Shown here: piece by piece, positions 8,976 to 18,401 of the stretch | Layout of the letters: each line of letters opens with the position of its first letter | Position numbering within the stretch: position 1 is the stretch's first letter | DNA from: Koleobacter methoxysyntrophicus | GTDB taxonomy: Bacteria > Bacillota > Thermosediminibacteria > Koleobacterales > Koleobacteraceae | NCBI RefSeq assembly: GCF_017301615.1 | Contig: NZ_CP059066.1 | Span: 1,967,001 to 2,031,000, forward strand | Reading direction: 5' to 3' | Length of the DNA: 64,000 nucleotides | Position numbers and translations under genes: made by a program | Notes under the pieces: model-generated | The model's database searches: none | What the model was told of the DNA's origin: nothing | Seen by the model: the letters and a program-made list of their open reading frames with translations, nothing else

Positions 8976-10165
8976 TATCTCCTCCCGTATTCTTTAAACA
9001 CCCAGTAGACTCCGTATCCGAGGGCAGCAATAATAGCTATTCCAACAAACCCCCATAAAGTAGAGGTTTTAACAGTTACCCTGAATTCCACATCCCTATT
9101 CACTTCCGGAGTGCTAGCAGTTATCCTTACTACATAGTCTCCCGCAATTGCCTTACTGTCCGGTTGGATATATGCCTTAACCTCTTTACTTTGACCCGGC
9201 TCAATTACATCTAATTCCTTTGGTTCAAAATCGACAGACCAGTCCCTGGGTTCCCATGTACTAAAGGTTACCCCTCTCAAGTTTAAGCTACCCGTATTCT
9301 CAACTACTAGGGTGACTTCCTTCTTTTTTCCAGCTGTAGTTTCTACACTTAGAAGCCCCGTTGAAGTAGTCAGATTCATGTCATATGTTCCCTTGATAAT
9401 AACTTTCAACTCAGTAGAAAGAGTTTCATTGGCAGATACTGCAGTAATGGGTATTGTATATTCTCCCGCCTTTACTACTCGGGGAGGCTTAATCTCCACA
9501 TCCAGCCCCTGGGTGCTTTCCGGCTCAACCGTTATGCTCGCAATATGCTTGCTGGAATATGATGGAGAAAAGGTCACTTCCCAACCTCTAGGTGCCTTAG
9601 CCCCAAGGCTGTATGACTGGGCCTTACTTCTGTCGTTTACCAGATCTACCCTGAATGTAAAGCTGGCATTTCCCGTACCCTCAAGTTCAGAATACTGAGT
9701 AACCAGTTTACTGCCGCCTTCTGCTTCCTCTTTAACCTTTAAACTGATATTTAATGTGTCGCTTCCTATGGATGAACTTGCTTTTACTGTAATATTGTAG
9801 TTCCCTTCGGGTGTTTGATCGGGGATTTCTATTTTTAAATCAACTTCTTCGGAAGACCTGCTATCCACAAAGACCTGGTGTATTATATTTCCTTTACCTT
9901 CCAAAGCTGTTTTCCAACCTTCCGGGGCTGACACTACTTTAAGGTTAACTACCTGTGGAGTTACCCCTGTATTCCTTATATTTAGCGGAAAAGTAACCGA
10001 TTGGCCGGTTTTAATGCTTATACCCGGGAAGGGCGTGCTGAGAACTAAACCGGACTGGGCAGAAACTGAACTTGCATTCAATGAGACCACCAGTAATACT
10101 ATTACTAACAGAGAAGCAATAAGGTATTTTTTCAGATAATCTCTACAGCCGTGCATACCTGTCAT
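8975..10165 (-). CDS. Secreted NEW3-domain protein linked to ABC exporter
   Basis: 396 residues with an N-terminal hydrophobic signal or anchor (YLIASLLVIVLLVVSLNAS), three consecutive Ig-like repeats containing motifs such as VTFPLNIRNTGVTPQ, GEYTIPITAV and GDYVVRITAS, and a C-terminal membrane helix (LWGFVGIAIIAALGYGVYW) followed by a short basic tail. This is the pattern of NEW3 (alpha-galactosidase-associated) proteins often found beside ABC-2 transporters. It would sit outside the membrane, anchored at the C terminus. It is the first gene of the three-gene exporter operon; the start is at 10165, with AAAGGGGGAC upstream. The function in the exporter is not known to me. Confidence 0.85.
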   Translation of the reverse strand: MTGMHGCRDYLKKYLIASLLVIVLLVVSLNASSVSAQSGLVLSTPFPGISIKTGQSVTFPLNIRNTGVTPQVVNLKVVSAPEGWKTALEGKGNIIHQVFVDSRSSEEVDLKIEIPDQTPEGNYNITVKASSSIGSDTLNISLKVKEEAEGGSKLVTQYSELEGTGNASFTFRVDLVNDRSKAQSYSLGAKAPRGWEVTFSPSYSSKHIASITVEPESTQGLDVEIKPPRVVKAGEYTIPITAVSANETLSTELKVIIKGTYDMNLTTSTGLLSVETTAGKKKEVTLVVENTGSLNLRGVTFSTWEPRDWSVDFEPKELDVIEPGQSKEVKAYIQPDSKAIAGDYVVRITASTPEVNRDVEFRVTVKTSTLWGFVGIAIIAALGYGVYWVFKEYGRR

Positions 10166-10515
10166 CCTTAGTCCCCCTTTATATAATTTTTAGATAATGT
10201 TATTTCATTATATTTAGACGGGATACAGGCTAAAAATGCTACAATTTAGGCGAAAGTCGGCACTGTGAGTTGAAATATTATCAGTTGTTGAAGTTTGCCG
10301 AAAAACAAAGAAGATAAAAAAAATTCCATGGAACAAGGAGGATTTTCTCTTTTAGTGAAGAATTCATTTATGAACTGATTACTTTCTACTCACTTCATGC
10401 TGTTGATCCCATAAGTTGTCATATGATTGCAGCTTATATAAGATAACGGATGTTTTTATGATTACTTTTTTGCCTGATTTTCCTAATTAAATGGTGAAAG
10501 GTGGCATAAATTTTG
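10166..10515. other. Intergenic stretch without a convincing gene
   Basis: About 350 bases between the divergent NEW3 operon and the CAAT repeat. An AAGGAGG lies near 10335, but the frames that follow it are short: one runs about 30 codons to a TAA near 10446 and has no standard start at a sensible distance. I assign nothing here beyond likely promoters for the NEW3 operon. Confidence 0.5.
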
Positions 10516-10584
<69 letters not shown>

Positions 10585-10726
10585 TTGATTATTATTTTGA
10601 TGTTAATATTGAATATTGAATTGAAAATAAGTCCGAAGCTTTTAGAAGAGTTACATCCAAATAGAGGGGTAACTCTATTTTATTTCAGCATTATGTAAAC
10701 TAATAAAATTTTAAGGAGGGCATATT

Positions 10727-11468
10727 ATGGATAATAATTCCGGTCTAAGTCTATCACGGAAGGATATTTCAGGAAAGCTTAAGATGTCCTTTGAAAGAAA
10801 GATGGGCATAAGTGTTATAATTGCTACATTAATAAGCCTGTTTTTAGGAGCACCTGTTACTGCAGTATTGAAGCAGTATATAATTGAAACGGGGGTTTTA
10901 AATGTATTCGGTGATTTTGTTGTTAATTTAATAAATACATATCTTGCAATTCTGGTAAACTTAATCATTGTAGTATCTATTGTGGTTTTTACAACAAGGC
11001 GTTACATAGTTAAGCCAATCATGGATGTTGTCGAAAATATAAAGGATTTATCTGAAGGGAGTGGGGATTTAACCCAGAGGTTGAAAGCAAAATACAGCGA
11101 TGAAAGCCAGCTGCTTGCATTTTACCTTAACAAATTTATTGATGATATCCATCAAATCGTTAAACTAGTAATGGAATCTGCAAAACAGGTCAGCGAACGG
11201 TCGCAAGAGCTTTCCTTAAACAGTACGGAAGCAGGGAAGGCTTCTGAAGAAATTGCACGTGGAATCCAAGAGATAGCAGAAGGGAGTACCTATCAGGTCG
11301 AAAACATAAACAGGTTGAAACAGGAAATTGATGCATTGTCAAAAAATATAGATACTTTAATCAAGGGTACGGGTGAAGCCGAGAGAAGCAGCAGTTTCTA
11401 CGGCAGCTTCCCATCTTGCGGCCCTTGCCCATAAACTGGAAGAGAGGATTTCTAAATTTACAGTATAG
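10727..11468 (+). pseudogene. Methyl-accepting chemotaxis protein, internal deletion and frameshift
   Basis: The gene starts normally (TTAAGGAGG before ATG 10727). It encodes two membrane helices (residues ~28-45 and ~63-88) with only a short loop between them, a HAMP domain (VKPIMDVVENIKDLSEGSGD) and the first part of the signalling coiled coil, then stops at 11434 after about 222 normal residues. From 11385 another frame encodes ASHLAALAHKLEERISKF and ends with TAG at 11466, which is the usual C-terminal tail of these receptors. The hairpin tip that contacts CheA/CheW and most of the return helix are missing. So a deletion of perhaps 200 codons joined the halves out of frame. The product should not signal. 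Confidence 0.85.
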
Positions 11469-11483
11469 GAGTGTCTATTTCTA

Positions 11484-13976
11484 TTATTTTGCATTCAGGC
11501 GCTGGTAAGAAGGTCTAATATCAACCATTCTCAATAAATTTGCATTTGTAATTACACTTATGGAGCTTATGGCCATTGCAATTTCTGCTATTACCGGGTG
11601 TAAAAGACCCAGCATAGCCAACGGAATAGCAAGGGTATTATAAACAAAAGCCCAGAACAGGTTTTGTTTTATCTTTGAAAAGGTTGCCCGTGACAGCTTT
11701 ATGGCTGTAACAACCCCCGAAAGATCGCCCCTTACCAGGGTAATATCGGAAGATTCTATAGCTATATCTGTCCCAGTACCTATTGCTATTCCTACATCTG
11801 CTTGGGTAAGGGCAGGGGCATCATTAATACCATCACCAACCATAGCTACATTACCAAATTTCTCCTGGAGTTTTTTAATTTCCTCTAACTTTCCATCGGG
11901 GAGCACTTCTGCCAGCACATGGGTAATGCCGACCTTTTTTGCTATAGCCAGAGCAGTTTTTTGATTATCTCCGGTGATTATAGCAGTTTGAAGACCCATT
12001 TCTTTTAGCTCTCCTATGGCCTTTACCGAGTCTTCTTTGAGGGTATCGGAAACAGCTATAATCCCTGCTACCTCATTTTTAACGGCAACCAAAATTACTG
12101 TTTTTGCCTCATCTTCCAGCCTATTTATTATATCGAGGAGTCCATCTGTTTTGATACCATAATCATCTAAAAGCCTGGGATTACCTATGAGGATGCGTTT
12201 ATCTCCTATAGAGGCCTTTACACCTTTCCCCGTTACTACTTCAAATTCACTTATATCATCGAGGGGTATGTTATTTTCCCTGGCCCGTCTCGTTATCGCC
12301 GTTGCAAGGGGATGTTCAGAACCCTTTTCAACACTTGCAGCTATTTTTAAGACCTCCTCTTTATCGAAATTGTTAGCGGGAATTAAATCCGTTACTTCAG
12401 GTTTCCCTTTTGTAATAGTACCCGTTTTATCAAATACGATAACCTTAATTTCCTTTAAAGTTTGAATCGCTTCACCTCTCCTTATCAATATGCCGTTTTC
12501 TGCACCGATGCCTGACCCTACCATCAGGGCAGTGGGTGTGGCAAGACCCAATGCACAAGGACAGGCGATTACCAATACCGCTACTGTTGAGAATATGGTG
12601 AGGGTCCATTTATTTAAAGTAGGGTCAACCCAGGGCAAAACAATGCGGGCTGAGTAACCTATTTCCTTCAATATATCGGGCATAATGATCCATAATATAA
12701 AGGTTATTAATGCTGCAATCAATACAAGGGGAGCAAAAATCCCGGTTACTTTATCGGCAAAATCCTGGATAGGAACCTTTGTCCCCTGGCATTCTTCTAC
12801 CATTTTTATAACCTGTGAAAGAAATGTATCCTTTCCAATACGGGTGGCTTTTACTTTAATATAACCTTTCTGGTTTACAGTAGCCCCTATTACCGTATCC
12901 CCAACCCTTTTTTTGACGGGCATAGATTCCCCTGTTGCCATAGATTCATCCACGGAAGTATTTCCTTCGACAACCCTGCCGTCAGTAGGTATCTTTTCCC
13001 CGGGTTTTACAACCATGATGTCCCCTACCCGGATATCTTCTACGGGCACTTCGATTTCTTTACCGTCTTTTAAAATAATAGCTGTTTTAGCACCCAGTTC
13101 TAAGAGCTTTTTTATCGCCTGGGATGCCCTTCCTTTTGCCTTAGCTTCTATAAATCTCCCCGTAAGGTGAAAGGCCATGATCATAGCGGCAACACCGGCA
13201 TAATTGGCAACCGGGGTAATGAACACAAGGGGGCCCGTCAAAAAAGCGGCTCCCGTCCCCATAGCTATCAGAACATCCATATTAGCTGCACGGTGAACTA
13301 CGGATTTATATGCCGATTTGTAGGTATTCCTCCCTGCCCAAAACAAAACCGGGATTGATAGCAAAATCATCCCCAGATTGAATATGGTTATATTAGGCCA
13401 CGGCATATCCATGAGCATCTCAGGTATCATCCACAATATTATTGGAACTGTAAAAACCCATGCATGTACCATTCGACGTTTTGCTTCATAAAATTTTTCA
13501 AGATCCTCGTCCTTTTTTTCGATTTCTACCCCTTCCCGCGCAGGTACTGTATAACCTGTTTTTTCTACTATTTCTACCAGACCGGTGTATTCTATGAGAT
13601 TTGGGTCATATTCAATGGTTGCCTTTTCCGATGCCAGATTAACATCAGCTTTAAGAACACCTTCAGCTTTATTTAAGGCTTTTTCAATATTCCGGGCACA
13701 TGCGATACAATTCATTCCTCCAATCTTCAGGGTAATTTTTTTGCTTTCTGTTTTTATATCATATCCTGATTTTTTTATAATGTCTATTAGCTTATTTACA
13801 TCGAGTTCTTCCGGATCGAATTCTATATAAGCGAGTTCAGAGGCAAAATTTACCCTGGCTTTATATACACCCCTGGCACTATTTAGCGATTTTTCAATTC
13901 TGGAAGCACATGAAGAGCAGTTCATACCTTTAATTTGCAGAGATACCTTTTTTATTTTGTTTGTTTCTGTTAACAC
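11484..13976 (-). CDS. copA: Copper-exporting P1B-type ATPase CopA
   Basis: 830 residues. Two N-terminal heavy-metal-associated domains carry GMNCSSCA (~18) and GMNCIACA (~87). The membrane part has the CPC motif ([12 protein letters not shown]), then the phosphorylation site DKTGTITKG, the SEHPLA motif of the nucleotide domain, TGDN and the hinge GDGINDAP, followed by two last helices with the family-specific YN and MxxSS-type residues ([17 protein letters not shown]). This is a full-length Cu(I) exporter of the inner membrane. The start is GTG 13976 after AAGGAGAG. A CsoR-like dyad lies 20 bp upstream. It converges with the chemoreceptor pseudogene, with 15 bp between them. Confidence 0.96.
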   Translation of the reverse strand: MLTETNKIKKVSLQIKGMNCSSCASRIEKSLNSARGVYKARVNFASELAYIEFDPEELDVNKLIDIIKKSGYDIKTESKKITLKIGGMNCIACARNIEKALNKAEGVLKADVNLASEKATIEYDPNLIEYTGLVEIVEKTGYTVPAREGVEIEKKDEDLEKFYEAKRRMVHAWVFTVPIILWMIPEMLMDMPWPNITIFNLGMILLSIPVLFWAGRNTYKSAYKSVVHRAANMDVLIAMGTGAAFLTGPLVFITPVANYAGVAAMIMAFHLTGRFIEAKAKGRASQAIKKLLELGAKTAIILKDGKEIEVPVEDIRVGDIMVVKPGEKIPTDGRVVEGNTSVDESMATGESMPVKKRVGDTVIGATVNQKGYIKVKATRIGKDTFLSQVIKMVEECQGTKVPIQDFADKVTGIFAPLVLIAALITFILWIIMPDILKEIGYSARIVLPWVDPTLNKWTLTIFSTVAVLVIACPCALGLATPTALMVGSGIGAENGILIRRGEAIQTLKEIKVIVFDKTGTITKGKPEVTDLIPANNFDKEEVLKIAASVEKGSEHPLATAITRRARENNIPLDDISEFEVVTGKGVKASIGDKRILIGNPRLLDDYGIKTDGLLDIINRLEDEAKTVILVAVKNEVAGIIAVSDTLKEDSVKAIGELKEMGLQTAIITGDNQKTALAIAKKVGITHVLAEVLPDGKLEEIKKLQEKFGNVAMVGDGINDAPALTQADVGIAIGTGTDIAIESSDITLVRGDLSGVVTAIKLSRATFSKIKQNLFWAFVYNTLAIPLAMLGLLHPVIAEIAMAISSISVITNANLLRMVDIRPSYQRLNAK

Positions 13977-13995
13977 CTTTTATCTCTCCTTATCA

Positions 13996-14012
13996 ATACC
14001 CATAGAGGGTAT
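13996..14012. promoter_or_regulatory. CsoR-like copper operator
   Basis: ATACCC, five bases, GGGTAT: a perfect six-base dyad just upstream of the copA ribosome site. The TACCC...GGGTA half-sites resemble operators bound by CsoR-type copper repressors in Firmicutes. The position fits repression of copA until Cu(I) accumulates. No csoR gene is in the window. Confidence 0.6.
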
Positions 14013-14195
14013 CAGTATTCTGCTTTTAAATTAACAGAAAAAATAAGATAAGTCAAGTCTAAGATTACAATATTTAGTATACCTTTAACCTTTTGAAATA
14101 ATAATGGAATAAAACTTTAACGCAAACATATTACCCCTCCTAAATAGTTGCCTTTTGAAATAACAATAAGAGGAATAACCTACCCCCTGTTTTTA

Positions 14196-14204
14196 TGCTA
14201 TAAT
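14196..14204 (+). promoter_or_regulatory. Extended -10 promoter for the rnf operon
   Basis: TGCTATAAT is a perfect TGn-TATAAT extended -10. No good -35 is visible at 17 bp, which is common for extended -10 promoters. It lies about 90 bp before rnfC. Confidence 0.6.
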
Positions 14205-14296
14205 ATTGACTGACGAATAAAAAAATAGAGGAATTTCCGGTTTCTTGTAGAATACTAGTAAAGTTAATGCATTTTTCTTATAAGGAGTGAGCTGGA

Positions 14297-15619
14297 GTGA
14301 TTAGAAAAACCTTTAAGGGAGGTGTGCACCCTCCTCACTACAAAGAAGCTACAGAACACAGGGAAATAGAAAAAGCCCGTCTACCGCAAAGAGTTATAAT
14401 CCCTCTGCAGCAGCACATTGGGGCTCCTTGTGAACTGATTGTTAAAGTGGGAGATAAGGTTAAGGTCGGTCAGAAGATCGGAGAAGGTAAGGCGTTTGTT
14501 TCTGCACCCGTTCATGCCAGCATTTCAGGGGAGGTCGTTTCAATAGAAACCCTTCCCCATCCGGTAGGAGGAAAGGTCCTTTCCGTTGTTATACAGTCCG
14601 ATGGTCTGGATGAGGTGGATAATAATATTAAACCTTTTGGCAGCATTGAATCCCTTTCCCCTGAGGAACTAAAGAAGATAATCAGGGAGGCAGGGATTGT
14701 AGGTATGGGTGGAGCGGCTTTTCCGACCCAGGTCAAACTGTCGCCTCCTCCTGAAAAAACCATAGATACTGTTATTATTAACGGAGCAGAATGTGAACCT
14801 TATTTAACCGCTGACCACAGGGTTATGCTTGAAAGAACAGAAGATGTAGTTTTCGGCATTAAGGTTGTGATGAGAGCTGTCGGGGTTAGCAGTGTATATA
14901 TAGGGATAGAAGACAATAAGCCTGATGCTATTAAGAAGCTCGAAGAGGCGGTTTCAGGGGAGGAGAATATTAAAGTTATCCCTCTTCGTGCAAAATACCC
15001 CCAGGGAGGGGAGAAACAGCTGATTTATGCTATAACGGGTAGAGAGGTGCCCTCCGGGGGATTGCCTATGGAAGTGGGCGTTATAGTTCAAAATGTGGGT
15101 ACAGTTACTGCTATTGCAAGGGCTGTAAAAACGGGGATGCCCCTTATAGAACGCGTTGTTACCGTAACGGGGTCAGGTGTAAAAAAACCTAGAAATTTAC
15201 TGGCAAGAATCGGAACCCCCTTTAAGGATTTAATAGAAGAGTGTGGAGGCTTTAACGGGACACCGGGTAAGGTTATCATGGGAGGCCCGATGATGGGAAT
15301 TGCCCAAACATCTTTAGAAGTCCCTGTAATAAAAGGGACATCAGGTATCCTGGTTTTAACGAAAGAAGAAGCAAAACAATACGAGCCGGGGCCGTGTATA
15401 AAATGCGCCAGGTGTGTAGATATATGCCCTATTAACCTTCTTCCTACCCGAATATCCCATTTTTCCCAAATGGGTATGTGGGATGAGGCTGAGGAATATA
15501 ATGCACTCGACTGTATTGAATGCGGCTCGTGTTCCTATATATGTCCTTCGAAGATACCGCTGGTCCAGCGGATCAGGATAGCTAAAGGTGAGATTCTGGC
15601 TAGGAAGAGAAAGAAATAA
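14297..15619 (+). CDS. rnfC: Rnf electron transport complex subunit C
   Basis: 440 residues, the short form of RnfC found in clostridia and acetogens. The N-terminal barrel-sandwich part is followed by the NADH/FMN-binding region (GIVGMGGAAFPTQVKL, NGAECEPYLTADHR) and two [4Fe-4S] motifs at the C terminus (CIKCARCVDICP and CIECGSCSYICP). RnfC is the peripheral subunit that exchanges electrons with NAD. The start is GTG 14297 after AAGGAGTGAG. It is the first of six rnf genes on the plus strand, driven from an extended -10 promoter. Confidence 0.97.
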   Translation: MIRKTFKGGVHPPHYKEATEHREIEKARLPQRVIIPLQQHIGAPCELIVKVGDKVKVGQKIGEGKAFVSAPVHASISGEVVSIETLPHPVGGKVLSVVIQSDGLDEVDNNIKPFGSIESLSPEELKKIIREAGIVGMGGAAFPTQVKLSPPPEKTIDTVIINGAECEPYLTADHRVMLERTEDVVFGIKVVMRAVGVSSVYIGIEDNKPDAIKKLEEAVSGEENIKVIPLRAKYPQGGEKQLIYAITGREVPSGGLPMEVGVIVQNVGTVTAIARAVKTGMPLIERVVTVTGSGVKKPRNLLARIGTPFKDLIEECGGFNGTPGKVIMGGPMMGIAQTSLEVPVIKGTSGILVLTKEEAKQYEPGPCIKCARCVDICPINLLPTRISHFSQMGMWDEAEEYNALDCIECGSCSYICPSKIPLVQRIRIAKGEILARKRKK

Positions 15620-15638
15620 CGGTGCTGGAGGGAGAAAC

Positions 15639-16565
15639 ATGGAGAATTTAAAACTACTGGTTACTTCATCACCCCATATCAGGGATGATGATTCTGTTCA
15701 AAAAATAATGTATAGTGTAATTATTGCCCTTATTCCTGCATCTTTAATGGGGGTATATTACTTCGGCTTTCATGCATTTCTGGTTATTGCAGCAAGTATA
15801 TTAGGGGCCATAGTAACAGAAGGTTTATTTCAAAAGCTGAGGAATAAGCCGATTACCGTCAGCGATGGGAGTGCCGTAATAACGGGTCTACTTTTAGCAT
15901 TGAACCTTCCACCCGGATTCCCTTTATGGATGGCGGTTGTAGGGAGTGCCGTTGCCATCGGTTTGGGCAAACAGGTTTTTGGAGGGTTAGGTTATAATCC
16001 ATTTAACCCTGCTTTAATCGGGAGGGCTTTCCTGATTGCATCTTTTCCAGGTGCGATGACAACCTGGATAAGTCCGGTGGATGGTATTACTACTGCGACA
16101 CCTTTAGGGTTATTAAAGCTTCAGGGTATTACTACGGATTATTTCAGCCTTTTTATTGGTAGAGTTGGAGGCTGTATTGGAGAAACATCAGCTGTTGCCA
16201 TTTTGATAGGAGCTGCCTTTCTTCTTTATAAAGGGTATATAGACTGGAGAATACCATTTAGCTATCTGGGAACCGTTGCTGTTTTAATGTATATATTCGG
16301 GAAAGACCCTGTTTTTCACTTACTTTCAGGGGGATTGATGCTCGGAGCCTTTTTTATGGCTACTGACATGGTTACATCCCCTATCACCAAAAAAGGAAGG
16401 TGGATATTCGGGATAGGAGCCGGTATTGTTGTAGTAGTTATAAGGATCTGGGGCGGTTTACCAGAAGGGGTATCATATTCTATACTCCTGATGAACGGAT
16501 TAACTCCTCTCCTGAATAGATATACAAGACCCAGGATATTCGGGAAGGTGAAGGCAAATGGATAG
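15639..16565 (+). CDS. rnfD: Rnf electron transport complex subunit D
   Basis: 308 residues with about nine to ten membrane helices. The motif GITTATPLG carries the threonine to which FMN is covalently attached in RnfD/NqrB proteins, and DMVTSPIT is the usual late motif. The ATG at 15639 follows GGAGGGAGAAAC; a longer frame into rnfC is open but lacks a ribosome site. Its last bases overlap rnfG by 8 bp. RnfD forms part of the membrane ion and electron path. Confidence 0.97.
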   Translation: MENLKLLVTSSPHIRDDDSVQKIMYSVIIALIPASLMGVYYFGFHAFLVIAASILGAIVTEGLFQKLRNKPITVSDGSAVITGLLLALNLPPGFPLWMAVVGSAVAIGLGKQVFGGLGYNPFNPALIGRAFLIASFPGAMTTWISPVDGITTATPLGLLKLQGITTDYFSLFIGRVGGCIGETSAVAILIGAAFLLYKGYIDWRIPFSYLGTVAVLMYIFGKDPVFHLLSGGLMLGAFFMATDMVTSPITKKGRWIFGIGAGIVVVVIRIWGGLPEGVSYSILLMNGLTPLLNRYTRPRIFGKVKANG

Positions 16566-17097
16566 CAAATACTTCAACCTCATAGTAGTTTTGGTCATTA
16601 TTTCCGTGTTTTCCGGGATTGTTTTGGCAGAAACCTATAAGATTACTGACCCGTATATAAGATTAAATGCCGAGAAGAAACAGCAAAAGGCTGTTTTGGA
16701 AGTTATGCCCGGTATAGAAAGGTTTGAAGATATATCCAAGGAAGGCTTAACGGTCTTTCAAGGTTTTGATTCAAAAGGGAATAAAAGGGGAATAGCCTTT
16801 ATAGCAGAAGGAAATGGCTTTGGAGGTACAATCAGGATGATGGTGGGCTTTAATCCTGAATCAAACACTTTGACCGGTATGACGGTTCTTTCTCACCTGG
16901 AAACCCCGGGTCTGGGGGCCAGGATTCAGGAATCATGGTTTCAGGAGCAATTTAAGGGCAAATCAGCAGATGACCCTTTCATTGCTAAACAGGATATTGA
17001 TGCTATTTCGGGAGCGACTATATCTTCAAAAGCTGTAGGAGACATAATAAAGGATACCCTTGATAAAGTAAAAAAAGTATACGGAGGTGAGTTCTAA
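16558..17097 (+). CDS. rnfG: Rnf electron transport complex subunit G
   Basis: 179 residues: one N-terminal membrane helix (LIVVLVIISVFSGIVLAET) and an outer FMN-binding domain. SGATISSKAV carries the threonine for covalent FMN attachment, which in this family needs the flavin transferase ApbE (not in the window). It overlaps rnfD by 8 bp and shares one base with rnfE, so translation is coupled. Confidence 0.97.
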   Translation: MDSKYFNLIVVLVIISVFSGIVLAETYKITDPYIRLNAEKKQQKAVLEVMPGIERFEDISKEGLTVFQGFDSKGNKRGIAFIAEGNGFGGTIRMMVGFNPESNTLTGMTVLSHLETPGLGARIQESWFQEQFKGKSADDPFIAKQDIDAISGATISSKAVGDIIKDTLDKVKKVYGGEF

Positions 17098-17705
17098 TGA
17101 GGCTGTGGAAAGATCTTTTTAGAGGCATATGGGCAGAAAACCCCACCTTCCGTCTGTTAATTGGTATGTGTCCCGTCCTGGCAGTTACCAACTCAGCAAT
17201 AAACGGGATAGCAATGGGCCTTGCCACCAGCTTTGTTTTGATTTCTTCATCTTTTATAATATCCCTGGTAAGGAACTTTATACCTTCAAAAGTCCGGATA
17301 CCGTGCTTTATTGTTATAATAGCTACCTTTGTTACAATTGCTGATTTGGTACTGGCTGCTTTTTTCCCGGATATTCATGCAGTTTTAGGGCTTTTTGTTC
17401 CATTAATTGTTGTTAACTGCCTTATATTAGGCCGTGCAGAGGCCTTTGCATCGAAAAATCCGGTGATAAATTCCATTTTAGATGCTGTAGGAATGGGATT
17501 GGGCTTCACTTGGGCATTAACCCTTCTAAGTATTATAAGGGAGATTATGGGAATGGGTTCTGTATTCGGGATAACTATTTTTGGTAAATGGTTTACGCCT
17601 TTTATAATAATGGTTTTACCGCCCGGGGCATTTTTAACCCTGGGAATCCTGCTGGGGATAATGAATACAATCACTGCGAAGAAAACAACCGACCCCCAGT
17701 GCTGA
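17097..17705 (+). CDS. rnfE: Rnf electron transport complex subunit E
   Basis: 202 residues, six membrane helices, with NPTFRLLIGMCPVLAVT near the start and VVNCLILGRAEAFA in the middle. RnfE and RnfA are related and pack in opposite orientations around a membrane iron-sulfur site; the cysteines in LGMCP/VNC-type positions are present (Cys in GMCP and VNC). It starts on the last base of the rnfG stop. Confidence 0.97.
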   Translation: MRLWKDLFRGIWAENPTFRLLIGMCPVLAVTNSAINGIAMGLATSFVLISSSFIISLVRNFIPSKVRIPCFIVIIATFVTIADLVLAAFFPDIHAVLGLFVPLIVVNCLILGRAEAFASKNPVINSILDAVGMGLGFTWALTLLSIIREIMGMGSVFGITIFGKWFTPFIIMVLPPGAFLTLGILLGIMNTITAKKTTDPQC

Positions 17706-17794
17706 TCAGTATTGATAATCAAATTGCATAAGGAAATATAGATAATTAAGTGTATTATTATAGATATAATGAGAATGAAGGAGGATAAATAATA

Positions 17795-18376
17795 ATGGAG
17801 CTATTCCTCTTATTTGCGGGCTCGATCCTGGTGAATAATTTTGTCTTAACCAGATTTTTAGGAATATGTCCTTTTCTTGGAGTCTCTAAAAAGGTGGAAA
17901 CCTCACTAAGCATGGGTATAGCGGTAATATTTGTTATGACATTGTCATCCGTTGCCTCATGGCTCATTCAGAATTATATTTTGGTCCCCTTCGGTCTGGA
18001 TAAGTTTCTCACGAATGTTGCTTTTATTCTGGTAATCGCTTCTCTAGTCCAGTTAGTTGAAATGGTAATCCAGAAAACCAGCCCTCCGTTATACCAGGCT
18101 TTAGGGATTTTCCTGCCGCTCATAACAACAAACTGTGCCATTCTCGGCCTTGCTCTGCTGATAGCAATTAATAAATACAGCTTAATAAGCAGTCTGGTCT
18201 TCGGTTTAGGTGCAGGTGTAGGGTTTACCCTTGCGATAGTTATGATGGCAGGTATAAGGGAAGAACTCCAATTTGCCGATGTACCAAAACCGCTGCAGGG
18301 CGCTGCAATAACCTTAATAACAGCAGGCTTAATGTCAATGGCATTTATGGGGTTTTCCGGGCTTATTCCCATGTAG
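17795..18376 (+). CDS. rnfA: Rnf electron transport complex subunit A
   Basis: 193 residues with six membrane helices. [20 protein letters not shown] and [12 protein letters not shown] carry the two cysteines conserved in RnfA/NqrE, paralogous to those of RnfE. AAGGAGGATAAAT precedes ATG 17795. The gap of 89 bp after rnfE is the largest in the operon, but I see no terminator in it. Confidence 0.97.
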   Translation: MELFLLFAGSILVNNFVLTRFLGICPFLGVSKKVETSLSMGIAVIFVMTLSSVASWLIQNYILVPFGLDKFLTNVAFILVIASLVQLVEMVIQKTSPPLYQALGIFLPLITTNCAILGLALLIAINKYSLISSLVFGLGAGVGFTLAIVMMAGIREELQFADVPKPLQGAAITLITAGLMSMAFMGFSGLIPM

Positions 18377-18401
18377 TTGAATGTAGAACGGAGGTGATAT
18401 T

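Larger units (their letters stand above)
13977..14296. other. Divergent copA/rnf promoter region
   Basis: 320 bases with no gene. It holds the copA ribosome site and copper operator on the left, an extended -10 promoter for rnf on the right, and two imperfect copies of a direct repeat starting CCTTTTGAAATAA at 14089 and 14151 whose role is unknown. Confidence 0.7.

Noticed and set aside
10330-10450. Possible short gene after AAGGAGG near 10335
   Set aside because: The frame of about 30 codons has no standard start at the right spacing and I recognise no family.
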